Part shown: one piece after another, positions 44,587-54,101 of the stretch
How the letters are laid out: each line of letters starts with the position of its first letter
Numbering within the stretch: the stretch's first letter is position 1
Source: Variovorax sp. PBS-H4
GTDB lineage: Bacteria; Pseudomonadota; Gammaproteobacteria; Burkholderiales; Burkholderiaceae_C
Length of the DNA: 64,000 nucleotides
Assembly: GCF_901827205.1 (NCBI RefSeq)
Contig: NZ_LR594675.1
Coordinates: forward strand, 682,001 to 746,000
Direction: 5' to 3'
The notes under the pieces: model-generated
What the model was told of the DNA's origin: nothing
Seen by the model: only the letters and a program-made list of their open reading frames with translations
Database searches by the model: none
Translations under genes and position numbers: made by a program

Positions 44587-45687
44587 TCAAGTCGACCTGA
44601 ACTCCTGCGCCTGCCTCACCACCGCCGCCTTGTCGAAGGCATTGACCTCGTCGATCAGCTCGTTGGTGAACACGTTGCCCAGGTCGCCCAGCTGCTGCGG
44701 CAGCTGCGGATTGGCGGTCGAGCGCGCGGTGATGGCGACGATCTGCTGCCATTCCTCCAGGCTCGACGCGCCCCAGCGCTGGTCGGGGTCGTCCGGCCGC
44801 CGGATCCAGTTGTCCTTGCGCCGTCCCAGGATGAGCTCGATTTCCTGGCGGCTTTCCGCGTCCGACTTGTTCTTCGACTTGGTCTCGGGGTAGAGCGCCC
44901 AGTGGATGTTGATCGCCTCGCCCAGGTTGGTGTGGGCGAACAGCGTCGACTTGGCGACCGCGCGGAAGAAGCCCACCACCGCTTTGCGGTCCTCCTTCAG
45001 GTCCTTGCGCCGGATGCCCATCCAGCCGGCGCCGAGGCGCGCATAGTTGGGCGGGAGGTCCAGGTAGCGCAGCGGCATGCCGACCGCCTCGATGCGCGCG
45101 GCGGCCGTGTCGTAGGTGACGATCGCATCGACATTGCCCTGCGTCAGCGCGGTGCCGGCCACGCCGGAATCGCCGACTGCAATGAAGTTGATGTCGGACG
45201 TCTTCACGCCGAGCTCGCCGTACATGGTCTGCAGCGCGAAGACGCCGCCGTCGCCCTGATTGCGGATGCCGATGCGCTTGCCGGCCAGGTCCTTGATCGT
45301 CTTGACGGGGCTGTCAGGCTTGACTACCACCACGTTGGCATTGCGCGGCAGCCAGTTGTAGACCGCGATGATGCCCAGCTGCGGCTCCTTGGCGATCGCC
45401 GGCAGGTACACGCCGGGCGCGAGGGACCCGAATTCGGCCTGCCCGCGCGCGATGCCGACCATCGCCTGGTTGGCGCTGCTCATGTTCACGAAGTCGAGCT
45501 CCACTCCCTCCTGCTCGAAATAGCGCAGCTTCGGATGGCGCCCGCAGGTGATGAAGCATTGCTGCGCGTCGACGATGCCCACGGAGTTCGCCCCGCGGAA
45601 CACCTTGCGGCCCTGGGCCGAGACGCCCGCGGCCCAGACGGCCGCGAGGCCGCCGAGTCCCAGGTTGAAATGACGCCGATCGATCAT
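44587..45687 (-). CDS. NMT1/SsuA-type ABC transporter substrate-binding protein
   Basis: This 366-residue protein has a Tat-like leader (MIDRRHFNLGLGGLAAVWAAGVSA) and the NMT1/SsuA-like pattern (PVKTIKDLAGKRIGIRNQG). It binds the substrate for the permease and ATPase encoded upstream on the same strand. It is the last gene of a seven-gene operon that starts with the gamma-glutamyltransferase gene. Confidence 0.9.
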   Translation of the reverse strand: MIDRRHFNLGLGGLAAVWAAGVSAQGRKVFRGANSVGIVDAQQCFITCGRHPKLRYFEQEGVELDFVNMSSANQAMVGIARGQAEFGSLAPGVYLPAIAKEPQLGIIAVYNWLPRNANVVVVKPDSPVKTIKDLAGKRIGIRNQGDGGVFALQTMYGELGVKTSDINFIAVGDSGVAGTALTQGNVDAIVTYDTAAARIEAVGMPLRYLDLPPNYARLGAGWMGIRRKDLKEDRKAVVGFFRAVAKSTLFAHTNLGEAINIHWALYPETKSKNKSDAESRQEIELILGRRKDNWIRRPDDPDQRWGASSLEEWQQIVAITARSTANPQLPQQLGDLGNVFTNELIDEVNAFDKAAVVRQAQEFRST

Positions 45688-45732
45688 GGGGTCCTCGCTT
45701 TCTGAAGAAGATGAGATTGCGGAGATTGGGAG

Positions 45733-46602
45733 TCAGGCACTCACGGTCTTGTGCGCGTCCTCGACCGGCATCCAGCCCAGGACGCGCCGGCGCACCAGCC
45801 GGAGCGCACCGGTCAGTGCGACGCCGATGAGGGACAGGATGACGAACACGGCGAAGCTGCCGCCGGTGTCCAGCCGCGCGTCCATCTGCAGGATCAGCAC
45901 GCCCAGCCCGGCCTGTGCGCCGATGAACTCGCCCACCACCGCGCCGACCACGGAAAACGCCGCCGCCATGTCCAGGCCCGCGAAGATGTAGGGCAGCGCG
46001 CTCGGGAACTTGGCCTTGGCGAAGATCTGCCAGCGCGTCGCCGACAGCGAGCGCAGGAGGTCGATGCGGTCCAGGTCGATGGCCTTGAAGCCGGCGATGC
46101 TGGTGACCAGCACGGGAAAGAAGGTGAGCATGCTGACGATGGCCACCTTGGAGCCGATGCCGAAGCCCATCCACATCACGATGATCGGCGCCACGGCCAC
46201 CTTGGGCAGGCTCTGCAGCGCGGCGATGTACGGCCGCAGAAGCACCTCGAGGAAGTCGAGTTCCGAGATCACGATGCCCAGCAGCAGCCCGATGGCGCTG
46301 CCGACGAAGAAGCCGAGCACGATCTCGACCAGCGTGATGGCCGAGTGGAACCAGAACCCATCGCGTGCCAGCGGCCCGGTGGCCAGGCCCTGGTACATCG
46401 CGACCGCCACGTCGCTGAAGGGCGGCAGCAGGAACTTCGGCACCTCGAAGAAGCGAACGCCGAACTCCCAGGCCGCCAGCAGCACGATCAGCAGCAGGAA
46501 TGAGTTGAAGCCGGTCGAGCGCAGGAGCGAGGGCCGGCGTGCGTGCGTCCTCGGGGGCTGCGCTTCGCGCAGGGCAGACAGCGGGGTGATGTGGGATGAC
46601 AT
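45733..46602 (-). CDS. ABC transporter permease (SsuC/TauC type)
   Basis: This 289-residue inner-membrane permease has about six membrane helices and the SsuC-type EAA loop (LRPYIAALQSLPKVAVAPIIVMWMGFGIGSKV). It stands between its ATPase and binding-protein genes. Confidence 0.92.
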   Translation of the reverse strand: MSSHITPLSALREAQPPRTHARRPSLLRSTGFNSFLLLIVLLAAWEFGVRFFEVPKFLLPPFSDVAVAMYQGLATGPLARDGFWFHSAITLVEIVLGFFVGSAIGLLLGIVISELDFLEVLLRPYIAALQSLPKVAVAPIIVMWMGFGIGSKVAIVSMLTFFPVLVTSIAGFKAIDLDRIDLLRSLSATRWQIFAKAKFPSALPYIFAGLDMAAAFSVVGAVVGEFIGAQAGLGVLILQMDARLDTGGSFAVFVILSLIGVALTGALRLVRRRVLGWMPVEDAHKTVSA

Positions 46603-46626
46603 GGTTCGTTCGCTCCTGTGCCGGGC

Positions 46627-47436
46627 TCAGTCCAGCGCGGCCTCGTGGTGGAAGATGCCGCGGATCTCGTGGGCGGCGGCGGTGAACGCGGGCGAGCCGG
46701 TCGCGTCGAGGTTGCGCGGCCGCGGCAGGTCCACCTGGATCACGCGCTCGAGCGAGCCCGGGCGCGGCGTCATCACGAACACCACGTCGCCCAGGAAGAT
46801 CGCCTCGGGAATGGAGTGCGTGATGAGGATCACCGTCTTGCCGCTGGCGCTCCAGATGCGCTGCAGCTCGAGGTTCATCTGCTCGCGCGTCATGGCGTCG
46901 AGCGCGCCGAAGGGCTCGTCCATCAACAGGATCTTGGGGTCGTGCAGCAGGGCCCGCGCGATCGACGCGCGCTGCTGCATGCCGCCGCTGAGCTGGCGCG
47001 GCAGCTTGTCCTCGAAACCGTCGAGCCGCACCATGTGCAGCAGCTCCATGGCACGCTCCCGCGCCGCTTTCATGTCCAGGCCGAGCACCTCGGCAGGCAG
47101 CATCACGTTGTCCAGGATCGTGCGCCAGGGCAGCAGGATCGAGTTCTGGAACACGAAGCCCACGTCGCGCCGCGTGCCCTGGATCGGCTGGCCGTCCAGG
47201 CTCACGCTGCCGTCCGAGTAGTCGAGCAGGCCGGCGACGATGCGCAGCAGCGTGCTCTTGCCGCATCCGCTGGGGCCCACCACCGTGACGAAGCTGCCTT
47301 CGGTGATCGAGAAGTTGATGTCGCGCAGCGCCTGCACCGCACCGGTGCCGGGAGCGCCGAAGGTCTTGCTGAGCCGCTGGACGCGGATGAATTCGGCGGC
47401 CGGCGGGCGGTTCGCTTCGAGGACGGGCATGGTCAT
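46627..47436 (-). CDS. ABC transporter ATP-binding protein (SsuB/TauB type)
   Basis: This 269-residue ATPase has Walker A GPSGCGKST, signature LSGGMQQRASIARAL, Walker B ILLMDEPFGALD and H-loop ITHSI. ATG 47436 is chosen because it overlaps the hydrolase stop by ATGA; ATG 47430 is six bases later. Confidence 0.93.
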   Translation of the reverse strand: MTMPVLEANRPPAAEFIRVQRLSKTFGAPGTGAVQALRDINFSITEGSFVTVVGPSGCGKSTLLRIVAGLLDYSDGSVSLDGQPIQGTRRDVGFVFQNSILLPWRTILDNVMLPAEVLGLDMKAARERAMELLHMVRLDGFEDKLPRQLSGGMQQRASIARALLHDPKILLMDEPFGALDAMTREQMNLELQRIWSASGKTVILITHSIPEAIFLGDVVFVMTPRPGSLERVIQVDLPRPRNLDATGSPAFTAAAHEIRGIFHHEAALD

Positions 47437-48230
47437 GACTCCTGGTTCGGCGATGCGAGGCAGAAACGGCGGATGTGGCCGGCAATCGCTTCCGGCGCCT
47501 GGATGCTTCCGGCATGTCCGACGCCGGGCAGCGACACCGCCTCGCAGCGCGGGATGGCCCTCGCCATGCCCAGGGTGACGGCGGGCGGCACCACACGATC
47601 GAGCTCGCCGGCGAGCAGCAGGGTGGGCATGGGGATCTGCTGCGGCGGCAGCGCAGGGCAGTCGGCCACTGCGGCAAAGCGGCGTTGCGAACGCGCGGAC
47701 GCAGGCTGCGCGGTGCGGAAGATGTTCTTCCACTGCGGCTGCCCGGCCAGAAAGGCGGGCGTGAAGAAGAACTCGGCCAGCGCCTCGGCTGTTTCCGGCA
47801 GGCCGCTGCGGAGCTCGCCAATGCGGGCGACGGCTTGCGGGTTCAGCGCCTCCAACTGCTCGGGCAGCGGCCAGGTGCTGCCTAGCACCAGGCGCTGCAC
47901 GCACTGCGGATGCCGGATCGCCAGCGCCTGCGCCACGCGGCCGCCGAAGGAGGTGCCGTAGACATGGGCGCGCTCATGGCCCAGCGCCTCCAGCAGCGCC
48001 TTGGCATCGTCCGCGAGCTGCAGCAGGGTCGCTGGCGTTTCGGGGCCCTGGGTCTCTCCGCAATCGCGCTGGTCGTAGGCCAGCACCGTGAAGTGGGCGG
48101 CCAGGTGCGGCGTGATTGCATCGAACATGTGGTGGCTGCCTTCGGCGCCGTGCATCAGCAGCAGCAGCGGGCCGGCGCCGCTGCGTGCGAACGCCGTGCG
48201 GGCGTCGCCCGTGCTGCGGGTCTCAAGCAC
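47433..48230 (-). CDS. Alpha/beta hydrolase
   Basis: This 265-residue hydrolase has the oxyanion HGAEGSHH, the nucleophile elbow GTSFGGRVAQ, an Asp in AGELDRV and the catalytic His in GVGHAGS. The family includes C-C bond and ester hydrolases such as MhpC. Next to a flavin monooxygenase and a VOC protein, it could cleave a ring-fission product, but the evidence is only context. Confidence 0.85.
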   Translation of the reverse strand: MLETRSTGDARTAFARSGAGPLLLLMHGAEGSHHMFDAITPHLAAHFTVLAYDQRDCGETQGPETPATLLQLADDAKALLEALGHERAHVYGTSFGGRVAQALAIRHPQCVQRLVLGSTWPLPEQLEALNPQAVARIGELRSGLPETAEALAEFFFTPAFLAGQPQWKNIFRTAQPASARSQRRFAAVADCPALPPQQIPMPTLLLAGELDRVVPPAVTLGMARAIPRCEAVSLPGVGHAGSIQAPEAIAGHIRRFCLASPNQES

Positions 48231-48618
48231 GCTGCGCCTCCTCGCGCGTGTCGAAGGTCAGCTCTACCTTCAGGCCCTGCGGATCGTGCAGGAAGATCTG
48301 GTGCAGCGGCCAGCCTTCGACCGGTGCCTCCTGGAATTCGATGCCCTGCTGCGCGAGGAAATCGTGCGTCTGCCGGAGGCCGTGCGCCCGGAAGGAGATG
48401 TGGTCGAGCGGGCCCGTGTTCGATGCCGGCCGCTCCTCGGCGAAGGCGGCCAGGTGCACCAGCGGCTGCCCTTCGGCATAGAGCCAGTAGCCGTCGAAGG
48501 GCATGACGGGGCGCGCGCCCGGCGTCAGCTGCAGCAGCCGCGTGTAGAAGTCGAGCAGTGCAGGCAACTGCTCCTGCCGGCAGCGGATGGTGAAATGGTT
48601 GAGGCCGGAGACATGCAT
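48223..48618 (-). CDS. VOC-family (glyoxalase/dioxygenase-like) protein
   Basis: This 131-residue protein has a vicinal-oxygen-chelate fold. Candidate metal ligands are His8 (LNHFTIRC), a His of PLVHLAA or LDHISF, and the Glu in LKVELTF. Such proteins include glyoxalase I, extradiol dioxygenases and resistance proteins. The gene overlaps the hydrolase gene by 8 bases. A role as a small dioxygenase is possible, not shown. Confidence 0.82.
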   Translation of the reverse strand: MHVSGLNHFTIRCRQEQLPALLDFYTRLLQLTPGARPVMPFDGYWLYAEGQPLVHLAAFAEERPASNTGPLDHISFRAHGLRQTHDFLAQQGIEFQEAPVEGWPLHQIFLHDPQGLKVELTFDTREEAQRA

Positions 48619-48647
48619 GGCGCTTTCCTTTCTTTCCTTGCTTGCTT

Positions 48648-50249
48648 TCAGAGCGAGAGGATCCGTTGCAGGCTGCCGCCCAGCTCGGCCACCGGATCGG
48701 GGGGCAGCCAGGCCATGCGCCAGGCGACATGCCCGTCGGGCCGCACCAGCACCGCGCCGCGCTGGCCCATGTGGAGGCCGTCGGCTTCGTGGGCGGTCTC
48801 CATCTGGCGGACCTGGATCGGCACGCCGGCCTTCTGGGCGACCGCGCGGGCGGCATCCATCCAGCCTTCGGCCCTGGGCCCTGCCACCAGCACGAAGTCC
48901 TTGTCGAACCAGTCGAGCGTGGAGCCCAGCCGTGCGAGGTCGGTCCACAGGTGCGGGAAGCGTCCGCCGGGCCGGTCCGAGGGCTGGTAGTAGCGCGGCT
49001 GGTGCGGCGTCTTGACGGTGCCGTCCGGCACCAGGGCGCCCGTGTCGTAGCTGAAGCCCAGGTCCTGGCCCGAGCTGTGCACGTGGTTGTCCGTGTCCTT
49101 GATCCAGAAATCCATCTGCTCGCGGTTGCGCGAGCGCAGGGCCCGGTCGGTCTGGTCGAAACGCGAGCGGTTGCCGAGGCTGAAGTCGGCGTTCGACTCG
49201 GCGACCGGCCGGCGCTCGGCGTCGTAGCTGTCGAGCAGCGCCGGCCCGGCGCGGCCGTCGAGCACCAGCCGCAGTTTCCACGCGAGGTTGTGCGCGTCCT
49301 GGATGCCGGAGTTCATGCCGAAGCCGCCGTTGGGCGGGAAGCGATGGGCCGCATCGCCGATCAGGAACACCCTGCCGCGGCTGAAGCGCGCCGCCACTTG
49401 CCGGCTCAGCCGCCACACGGAGCGGCTGATCACCTTGACCGCGAGGTCCGGAATGCCGGCGTGCGCACGCGCCAGCGCCACCACTTCCTCGTCGGTGCGC
49501 GGCAGCGGGCGCTCGTCCTTCTCGGTGCCGACCTGCACGACGCTGAGCCAACGGTCCCGGCCATTGGTGTTGAGAACGGTGCCGATCGCGCCATCGGGCG
49601 TCCCGGGCACGACGCGGTAGCCGGCCGTGGTGTCGATGCGAGGCAGATGGGAGAGATCGGCCATCCAGTAGTCGTTGGCCATCACGGCCAGCGTCGAAGG
49701 CCCGCGCATCTCGATGTCGGCCTGCCGGCGCACGCTGCTGCCGGCACCGTCTGCGCCGATCAGGTAGGCGGCCTGCCATTGCTGCGTCTCGCCCGTGGCG
49801 AGCGCGCGGGTGGTGACGACCAGCCCATCGTCCATCTGCGAGAAGCCGACGAACTCGGTCTGGTGGAGGATGCGGCCGTGCTCCGCGGATTGCAGCACAC
49901 GGAACAGCTCCTCCTCGACCACGTCCTGCGAGACGATGCTCTTCCACGACGGCGACTGGCCGGTGTTCAGCTCGGGGTTGGTGCGTCCGTACTCGTGGCC
50001 GGAGAGCGAATCGACGATGGCGAACACGTCGGTGCCTGTCGGCAGGCCGCGCGCACGCACCCGGTCCTCGATGCCCCACTGGCGAAACAGCTCCATCGTG
50101 CGGGTGCTGCAGCCGCGCGCCTTGGGGTGGGTGGTAACGCCCTCGGCGCGCTCGACCAGCACGAAGTCGATGCCGAAACGCTCCAGCAGCAAGGCCATCG
50201 ACAGGCCGACCGGGCCGCCGCCAACGATGAGGATGCGGGTGGTGTTCAT
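48648..50249 (-). CDS. FAD-dependent monooxygenase (MhpA/PheA-like aromatic hydroxylase family)
   Basis: This 533-residue flavoprotein has the FAD dinucleotide fold (RILIVGGGPVGLSMALLLERFG), the second FAD motif (GRVFLIGDAAHRFPPNGGFGMNSGIQDAHNLAWKL) and a C-terminal thioredoxin-like region. The family hydroxylates phenols and related rings with NAD(P)H. It lies between the ggt-like and VOC genes in the catabolic operon. Confidence 0.9.
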   Translation of the reverse strand: MNTTRILIVGGGPVGLSMALLLERFGIDFVLVERAEGVTTHPKARGCSTRTMELFRQWGIEDRVRARGLPTGTDVFAIVDSLSGHEYGRTNPELNTGQSPSWKSIVSQDVVEEELFRVLQSAEHGRILHQTEFVGFSQMDDGLVVTTRALATGETQQWQAAYLIGADGAGSSVRRQADIEMRGPSTLAVMANDYWMADLSHLPRIDTTAGYRVVPGTPDGAIGTVLNTNGRDRWLSVVQVGTEKDERPLPRTDEEVVALARAHAGIPDLAVKVISRSVWRLSRQVAARFSRGRVFLIGDAAHRFPPNGGFGMNSGIQDAHNLAWKLRLVLDGRAGPALLDSYDAERRPVAESNADFSLGNRSRFDQTDRALRSRNREQMDFWIKDTDNHVHSSGQDLGFSYDTGALVPDGTVKTPHQPRYYQPSDRPGGRFPHLWTDLARLGSTLDWFDKDFVLVAGPRAEGWMDAARAVAQKAGVPIQVRQMETAHEADGLHMGQRGAVLVRPDGHVAWRMAWLPPDPVAELGGSLQRILSL

Positions 50250-50294
50250 GGGTTTCTCCTTGTTTCCAGTGCGGCGCCGCGGGCTGGCAGTCCC

Positions 50295-52130
50295 CTAGCG
50301 CCCGACGGCATAGCCCTGCATGCCGCGCGGGCTGGCGGCCGCGCGCAGCACCAGGCGGCCGCGCGCGTCGCGCATGCGGCTGCAGGCGGAGATGCGGCTC
50401 TCCGACCAGGGCTCGTTGATGTGCACGTCGTGGCCGAGCTCGCGCAGCTGCGCGATCGTCGCGTCCGGGAAGCGCGGCTCGATGCTCAGCCGGTTCAGGG
50501 TGAGCGAGCGGGGCCAGAAGGACGAGGGGTAGTGCTTGACGTGGAAGGCCGGCGCGTCGATCGCTTCCTGCAGGTTCATGCCGTACACCGCATGCCGCAG
50601 GAAGAAGGCGGTCGACCACTGGTCCTGCTGGTCGCCGCCCGGCGTGCCGAACACCATGCAGGGTTCGCCGTCGCGCATTGCCAGCGTGGGCGACAGCGTG
50701 GTGCAGGGCGCGACGCGCGGCGTCAGGCTGTTGGGCAGGCCTTCGTCGAGCCAGGCCATCTGCAGCCGCGTGCCGAGCGCGAAGCCGAGTGATGCAATCG
50801 TCGGGCTGGACGACAGCCAGCCGCCGGACGGCGTGGCCGCCACCATGTTGCCCTTGCCGTCGATGACGCTGATCTGGCAGGTGTCGCCCACGAAGAGCTC
50901 GCGATCCGCCCACTCGGCCACCGGCGGCAGCTTGAGGAAGGTGGGCTCGCCCAGGCCGTAACGGGTGTCGGCGGTGCGCAGGCTGCGTTCGCAAACGCCC
51001 AGGTCGGGCAGGCGAGGCGAACATCCGAGCGGGCTGCCGGGTTCGAGTGCACGCGCGGCCGCCTGCGGGTCGACGCGCGCCCAGCGTTGCCGTGCATAGA
51101 CATCGTCGAGCAGCGCATGCTGGACCTTCGGGTCGGCTCCCGGTGCGCTGCCATACCAGGCCAGCCGATCGGCCAGGCCCAGCTTGGTGGCCTCCGCGAT
51201 CGAATGAACGAAGCCGGCGCTCGTCGGCGCATGCTGCTCCAGCGAGCCATGGCGCAGCATCGCGAGGTTCTGCAGCATCAGCGGCCCCTGGCTCCAGAAG
51301 CCGCACTTGGCAACCTCGAAGGCGCCGAAGGCCAGGGTCAGCGGCGCCTCGGCGTCGGGGCGCCACGAAGCCATGTCGTCCAGGCGCAGCAGGCCGGCGT
51401 GGCGCTCGCCGCTGGTGTCGCGGACCTTCTGCGTGCGGCAGAAGGCATCGATCTCCTGCGCGACGAAGCCTTGCTGCCAGATGCGCATCGCGGCCTCGAT
51501 CACCGCGCAGCGGCCGGGGCCGGCCTGCTGCGCTTCCTCGACCACGCGCGCCATCGTCGAAGCCCACGCGGGCAGGCACATCAGGCTGCCGGGCCGGGGT
51601 ACGCGTCCCTGGTCCAGCCACACGTCGGCCGACGTGTGCCATTCCTCGAGAAACAGGGGCCGCACGCCGAGGATCGCTTCCGCCAGCCGGGTCGATACGG
51701 GGAAGCCTTCGCGGGCATAGCGGATGGCCGGCGCCAGCACCTCCTGCAGCGGACAGCTGCCCTGCTCGAGCAGCATCGTCATCCAGGTCGAGAAGGCCGC
51801 GGGGACCGTGGCCGCCAGCAGACCGATGCCCGGCACCTGTTCGAAGCCGAGGCGCCCGAAGGCCTGCGGCGTGGCCTCGCCCGGTGCGCAGCCCTGGCCC
51901 TTCAGCGAGACGGCGCGCCGCTCGCGCTCGCTCCAGTACAGGATCGGCACCTCGCCGCCGACGCCGTTGAGATGCGGCTCCACCACCTGCAGCACGAAGC
52001 CGGCGGCCACGGCCGCATCGAAGGCATTGCCGCCGCGCTCCAGCACGCCCATGGCCGTTTGCGCTGCCAGCCAGTGCGTGGAGGAGGCGACGCCGTGCGT
52101 ACCGATGATTTCAGGGCGGGTGGTGAACAT
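50295..52130 (-). CDS. Gamma-glutamyltransferase family protein (N-terminal nucleophile hydrolase)
   Basis: This 611-residue Ntn-hydrolase precursor should cut itself into two subunits at Thr417 (GDTCQISVIDGKGN aligns with TTHYSVVD, with the nucleophile Thr kept). The motif FGTPGGDQQ and the C-terminal block are typical of the family. It has no clear signal peptide, so it may act in the cytoplasm. As first gene of the operon it could remove a gamma-glutamyl or amide group from the imported substrate. ATG 52130 is chosen because it begins at the conserved region. Confidence 0.88.
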   Translation of the reverse strand: MFTTRPEIIGTHGVASSTHWLAAQTAMGVLERGGNAFDAAVAAGFVLQVVEPHLNGVGGEVPILYWSERERRAVSLKGQGCAPGEATPQAFGRLGFEQVPGIGLLAATVPAAFSTWMTMLLEQGSCPLQEVLAPAIRYAREGFPVSTRLAEAILGVRPLFLEEWHTSADVWLDQGRVPRPGSLMCLPAWASTMARVVEEAQQAGPGRCAVIEAAMRIWQQGFVAQEIDAFCRTQKVRDTSGERHAGLLRLDDMASWRPDAEAPLTLAFGAFEVAKCGFWSQGPLMLQNLAMLRHGSLEQHAPTSAGFVHSIAEATKLGLADRLAWYGSAPGADPKVQHALLDDVYARQRWARVDPQAAARALEPGSPLGCSPRLPDLGVCERSLRTADTRYGLGEPTFLKLPPVAEWADRELFVGDTCQISVIDGKGNMVAATPSGGWLSSSPTIASLGFALGTRLQMAWLDEGLPNSLTPRVAPCTTLSPTLAMRDGEPCMVFGTPGGDQQDQWSTAFFLRHAVYGMNLQEAIDAPAFHVKHYPSSFWPRSLTLNRLSIEPRFPDATIAQLRELGHDVHINEPWSESRISACSRMRDARGRLVLRAAASPRGMQGYAVGR

Positions 52131-52194
52131 GCAGCAGCCGAAAAAAAGTGGAAGAACCGGGCGGCGTCTTCGAGGCTTCGCCCTAGAATTGCCG

Positions 52195-52230
52195 TTACCG
52201 ATACGTAATGTGTCTATTACGGATCGGTAA
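52195..52230. promoter_or_regulatory. Paired operators between the catabolic operon and its regulator
   Basis: Two 14-bp palindrome-like sites, TTACCGATACGTAA (52195-52208) and TTACGGATCGGTAA (52217-52230), stand 22 bp apart and together form a near-perfect 15-bp inverted repeat with a 6-nt centre. They lie in the divergent promoter region, so they are the likely sites for the XRE-cupin regulator and fit two helical turns. Confidence 0.75.
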
Positions 52231-52300
52231 GTCAAGCGCTTTTGAAGTCCGTGCTTTCCCTGAGGCGACCGCCGACGGCGCGGCACGAGAGAAGGAAGAC

Positions 52301-53020
52301 ATGCCGAGAAAAGCAGAAACCGAAGCGAAGCGGCCGGGCGTTGCCACGCGGGCCCGCAAACCGCCCGGGCCCGCCGTGGCGGCCAACGACGGCAAGGCCT
52401 GGCGCCGCGCCGGTGGCGACCAGACCATGATCCAGGAGCTGGGCCTGCGCATCCGTGCCGCTCGCGAGGCCAAGGCGCTGTCGCTGGCGCAGGTGAGCGA
52501 GCTGTCGGGCGTGCCCGGCGCCACGCTCTCGCGCATCGAGAACAGCAAGATGTCGCCCACCTTCAGCGTGCTGGCGCGCATCATGGTCGCGCTCGAGGTC
52601 GACTGGGTCGACCTGGTCGGACCGAAGAAGCCCGCACCGGGCGAGCCGGTCATGAGCTTCACCGAGGCCGGCGGCGGCATCGTGACGCAGGTGCGCGGCG
52701 AGCGTTGCGAAGTCCTGCACGGCGACGAGTCGGCCCAGTCGGCGCCGCTGCTGGTCGACGTGCACTCGCGCAAGCTCAGCGACACCGGCGGCCTCGTGGG
52801 CCACCAGGGCGAGGAGTTCTGCTACGTGCTCTCCGGCGCGCTCGCCCTGCACATCGAGGGCCGCGAACCCCGCATCATGCAGGTCGGCGACAGCGCGCTC
52901 TTCGACAGCACGACGCCGCATGCCTACCTGGCGGCGACCGCGGCCGGCGCGAAGATCCTGATCGTCGTGACGCGGCCCTACGGCTCGCACATGCAGCGAG
53001 ACATTCCTGGCTTGACCTGA
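52301..53020 (+). CDS. XRE-family regulator with C-terminal cupin domain
   Basis: This 239-residue regulator has a basic leader, an XRE helix-turn-helix (about residues 50-105, LRIRAAREAKALSLAQVSEL and SRIENSKMSPTFSVLARI) and a cupin_2 sensor domain (HQGEEFCYVLSGALALHIEG, STTPHAYLA). It diverges from the catabolic operon. Family members bind small organic ligands through the cupin, so it probably senses the operon substrate. ATG 52301 has AAGGA before it. Confidence 0.9.
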   Translation: MPRKAETEAKRPGVATRARKPPGPAVAANDGKAWRRAGGDQTMIQELGLRIRAAREAKALSLAQVSELSGVPGATLSRIENSKMSPTFSVLARIMVALEVDWVDLVGPKKPAPGEPVMSFTEAGGGIVTQVRGERCEVLHGDESAQSAPLLVDVHSRKLSDTGGLVGHQGEEFCYVLSGALALHIEGREPRIMQVGDSALFDSTTPHAYLAATAAGAKILIVVTRPYGSHMQRDIPGLT

Positions 53021-53092
53021 TCCGAGGCCCCGCGCGCTATAGGAGAATGGGCGCCCCTCCAAATTCACTCGAGCCCCCGAGCCCACCGAGAC

Positions 53093-53929
53093 ATGACCGC
53101 CGCAAGCCTGGACGAGCTGTTTGCAGAAAGCCATTCGCTGCCCTCGGTCCCCAAGGTGGTTCGAGACCTGATCGAAGTCCTGAGCAACGACAACGCGACC
53201 TTGTCCCAGGTGGCGCGCAAGATCGATGTCGACCAGGTGCTCACCGCCAGGATGCTGCGGCTGGCGAACTCGCCCTTCTACGGCGTGCGCCGGAAGATCT
53301 CGACGATGGAGGAGGCGATCCGGATGCTCGGGCTCTCCTCGATCCGCACCCTGGTCATCAGCGCCAACCTCACGGGCACCTTCAAGAAGGTCCCCCATGT
53401 GGAACTGCCGAAATTCTGGCGCCACAGCCTGCGCGTCGCCTCCGCCGCCCGCCACCTGGCCGGTGCAAGCCGCGCCGCCGATCCGAACCTCGCCTTCACC
53501 GTGGGCAGCATGCACGCCATCGGGCACCTGATCATGTGCATCGTCATGCCCGATGAAATGGGCCCGCTCAACAAGAGCTGCCCGATCGATGCCATGGGCC
53601 GGCTGGATTCCGAGGAGCAGGCCTTCGGCTACCACTTCGGCGATGTCAGCGCAAGGCTGGCCTCGCGCTGGAATTTTTCCGACGAATTCGTCACTGCGCT
53701 GGGCGGGTTCGCGCGGCCGTTGCGCGTGCAGCCCTTCGATGCATTGGCCGGCATCGTGCACATGGCCGTGTGGCGCGTGGCGCTGGATAGCAACGGGCCG
53801 GCACTGTCCAGCGACTTCGAGGCGTGGCCATCGGAAATCGGGCGCGCGGCCGGCCTGTCGCGGGAAAGCGTCGAGGACATGCCGCCGCCCTCCGAACTTG
53901 CCGCCGACCTCGAACTCATGATCGCCTGA
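53093..53929 (+). CDS. HDOD-domain signalling protein
   Basis: This 278-residue protein consists of one HDOD domain (LPSVPKVVRDLIEVL, IDVDQVLTARMLRLANSPFYGV, EEAIRMLGLSSIRTLVIS) without obvious GGDEF or EAL output. The family works in diverse regulatory pathways and lacks the full HD phosphohydrolase residues. It stands alone in its direction. Confidence 0.88.
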   Translation: MTAASLDELFAESHSLPSVPKVVRDLIEVLSNDNATLSQVARKIDVDQVLTARMLRLANSPFYGVRRKISTMEEAIRMLGLSSIRTLVISANLTGTFKKVPHVELPKFWRHSLRVASAARHLAGASRAADPNLAFTVGSMHAIGHLIMCIVMPDEMGPLNKSCPIDAMGRLDSEEQAFGYHFGDVSARLASRWNFSDEFVTALGGFARPLRVQPFDALAGIVHMAVWRVALDSNGPALSSDFEAWPSEIGRAAGLSRESVEDMPPPSELAADLELMIA

Positions 53930-54101
53930 GCCACCGGCCCTGCTGCGAGCCCCCACCCCGCCCACGCACTAGAACTAATACCCGACGACTGAAATCACGT
54001 CGAGGCGACAAGTTGCAGCGTGAGCCGATTTTTGCGTCGTCCTTCACACCCGTCCGAGCAAGTCCGCATTTACCATGGCCGCACTCCCGAGATCGTCATC
54101 A

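Noticed and set aside
48642..50792. 716-residue plus-strand frame
   Set aside because: It is antisense to the FAD monooxygenase and gamma-glutamyltransferase genes, whose motifs are clear.
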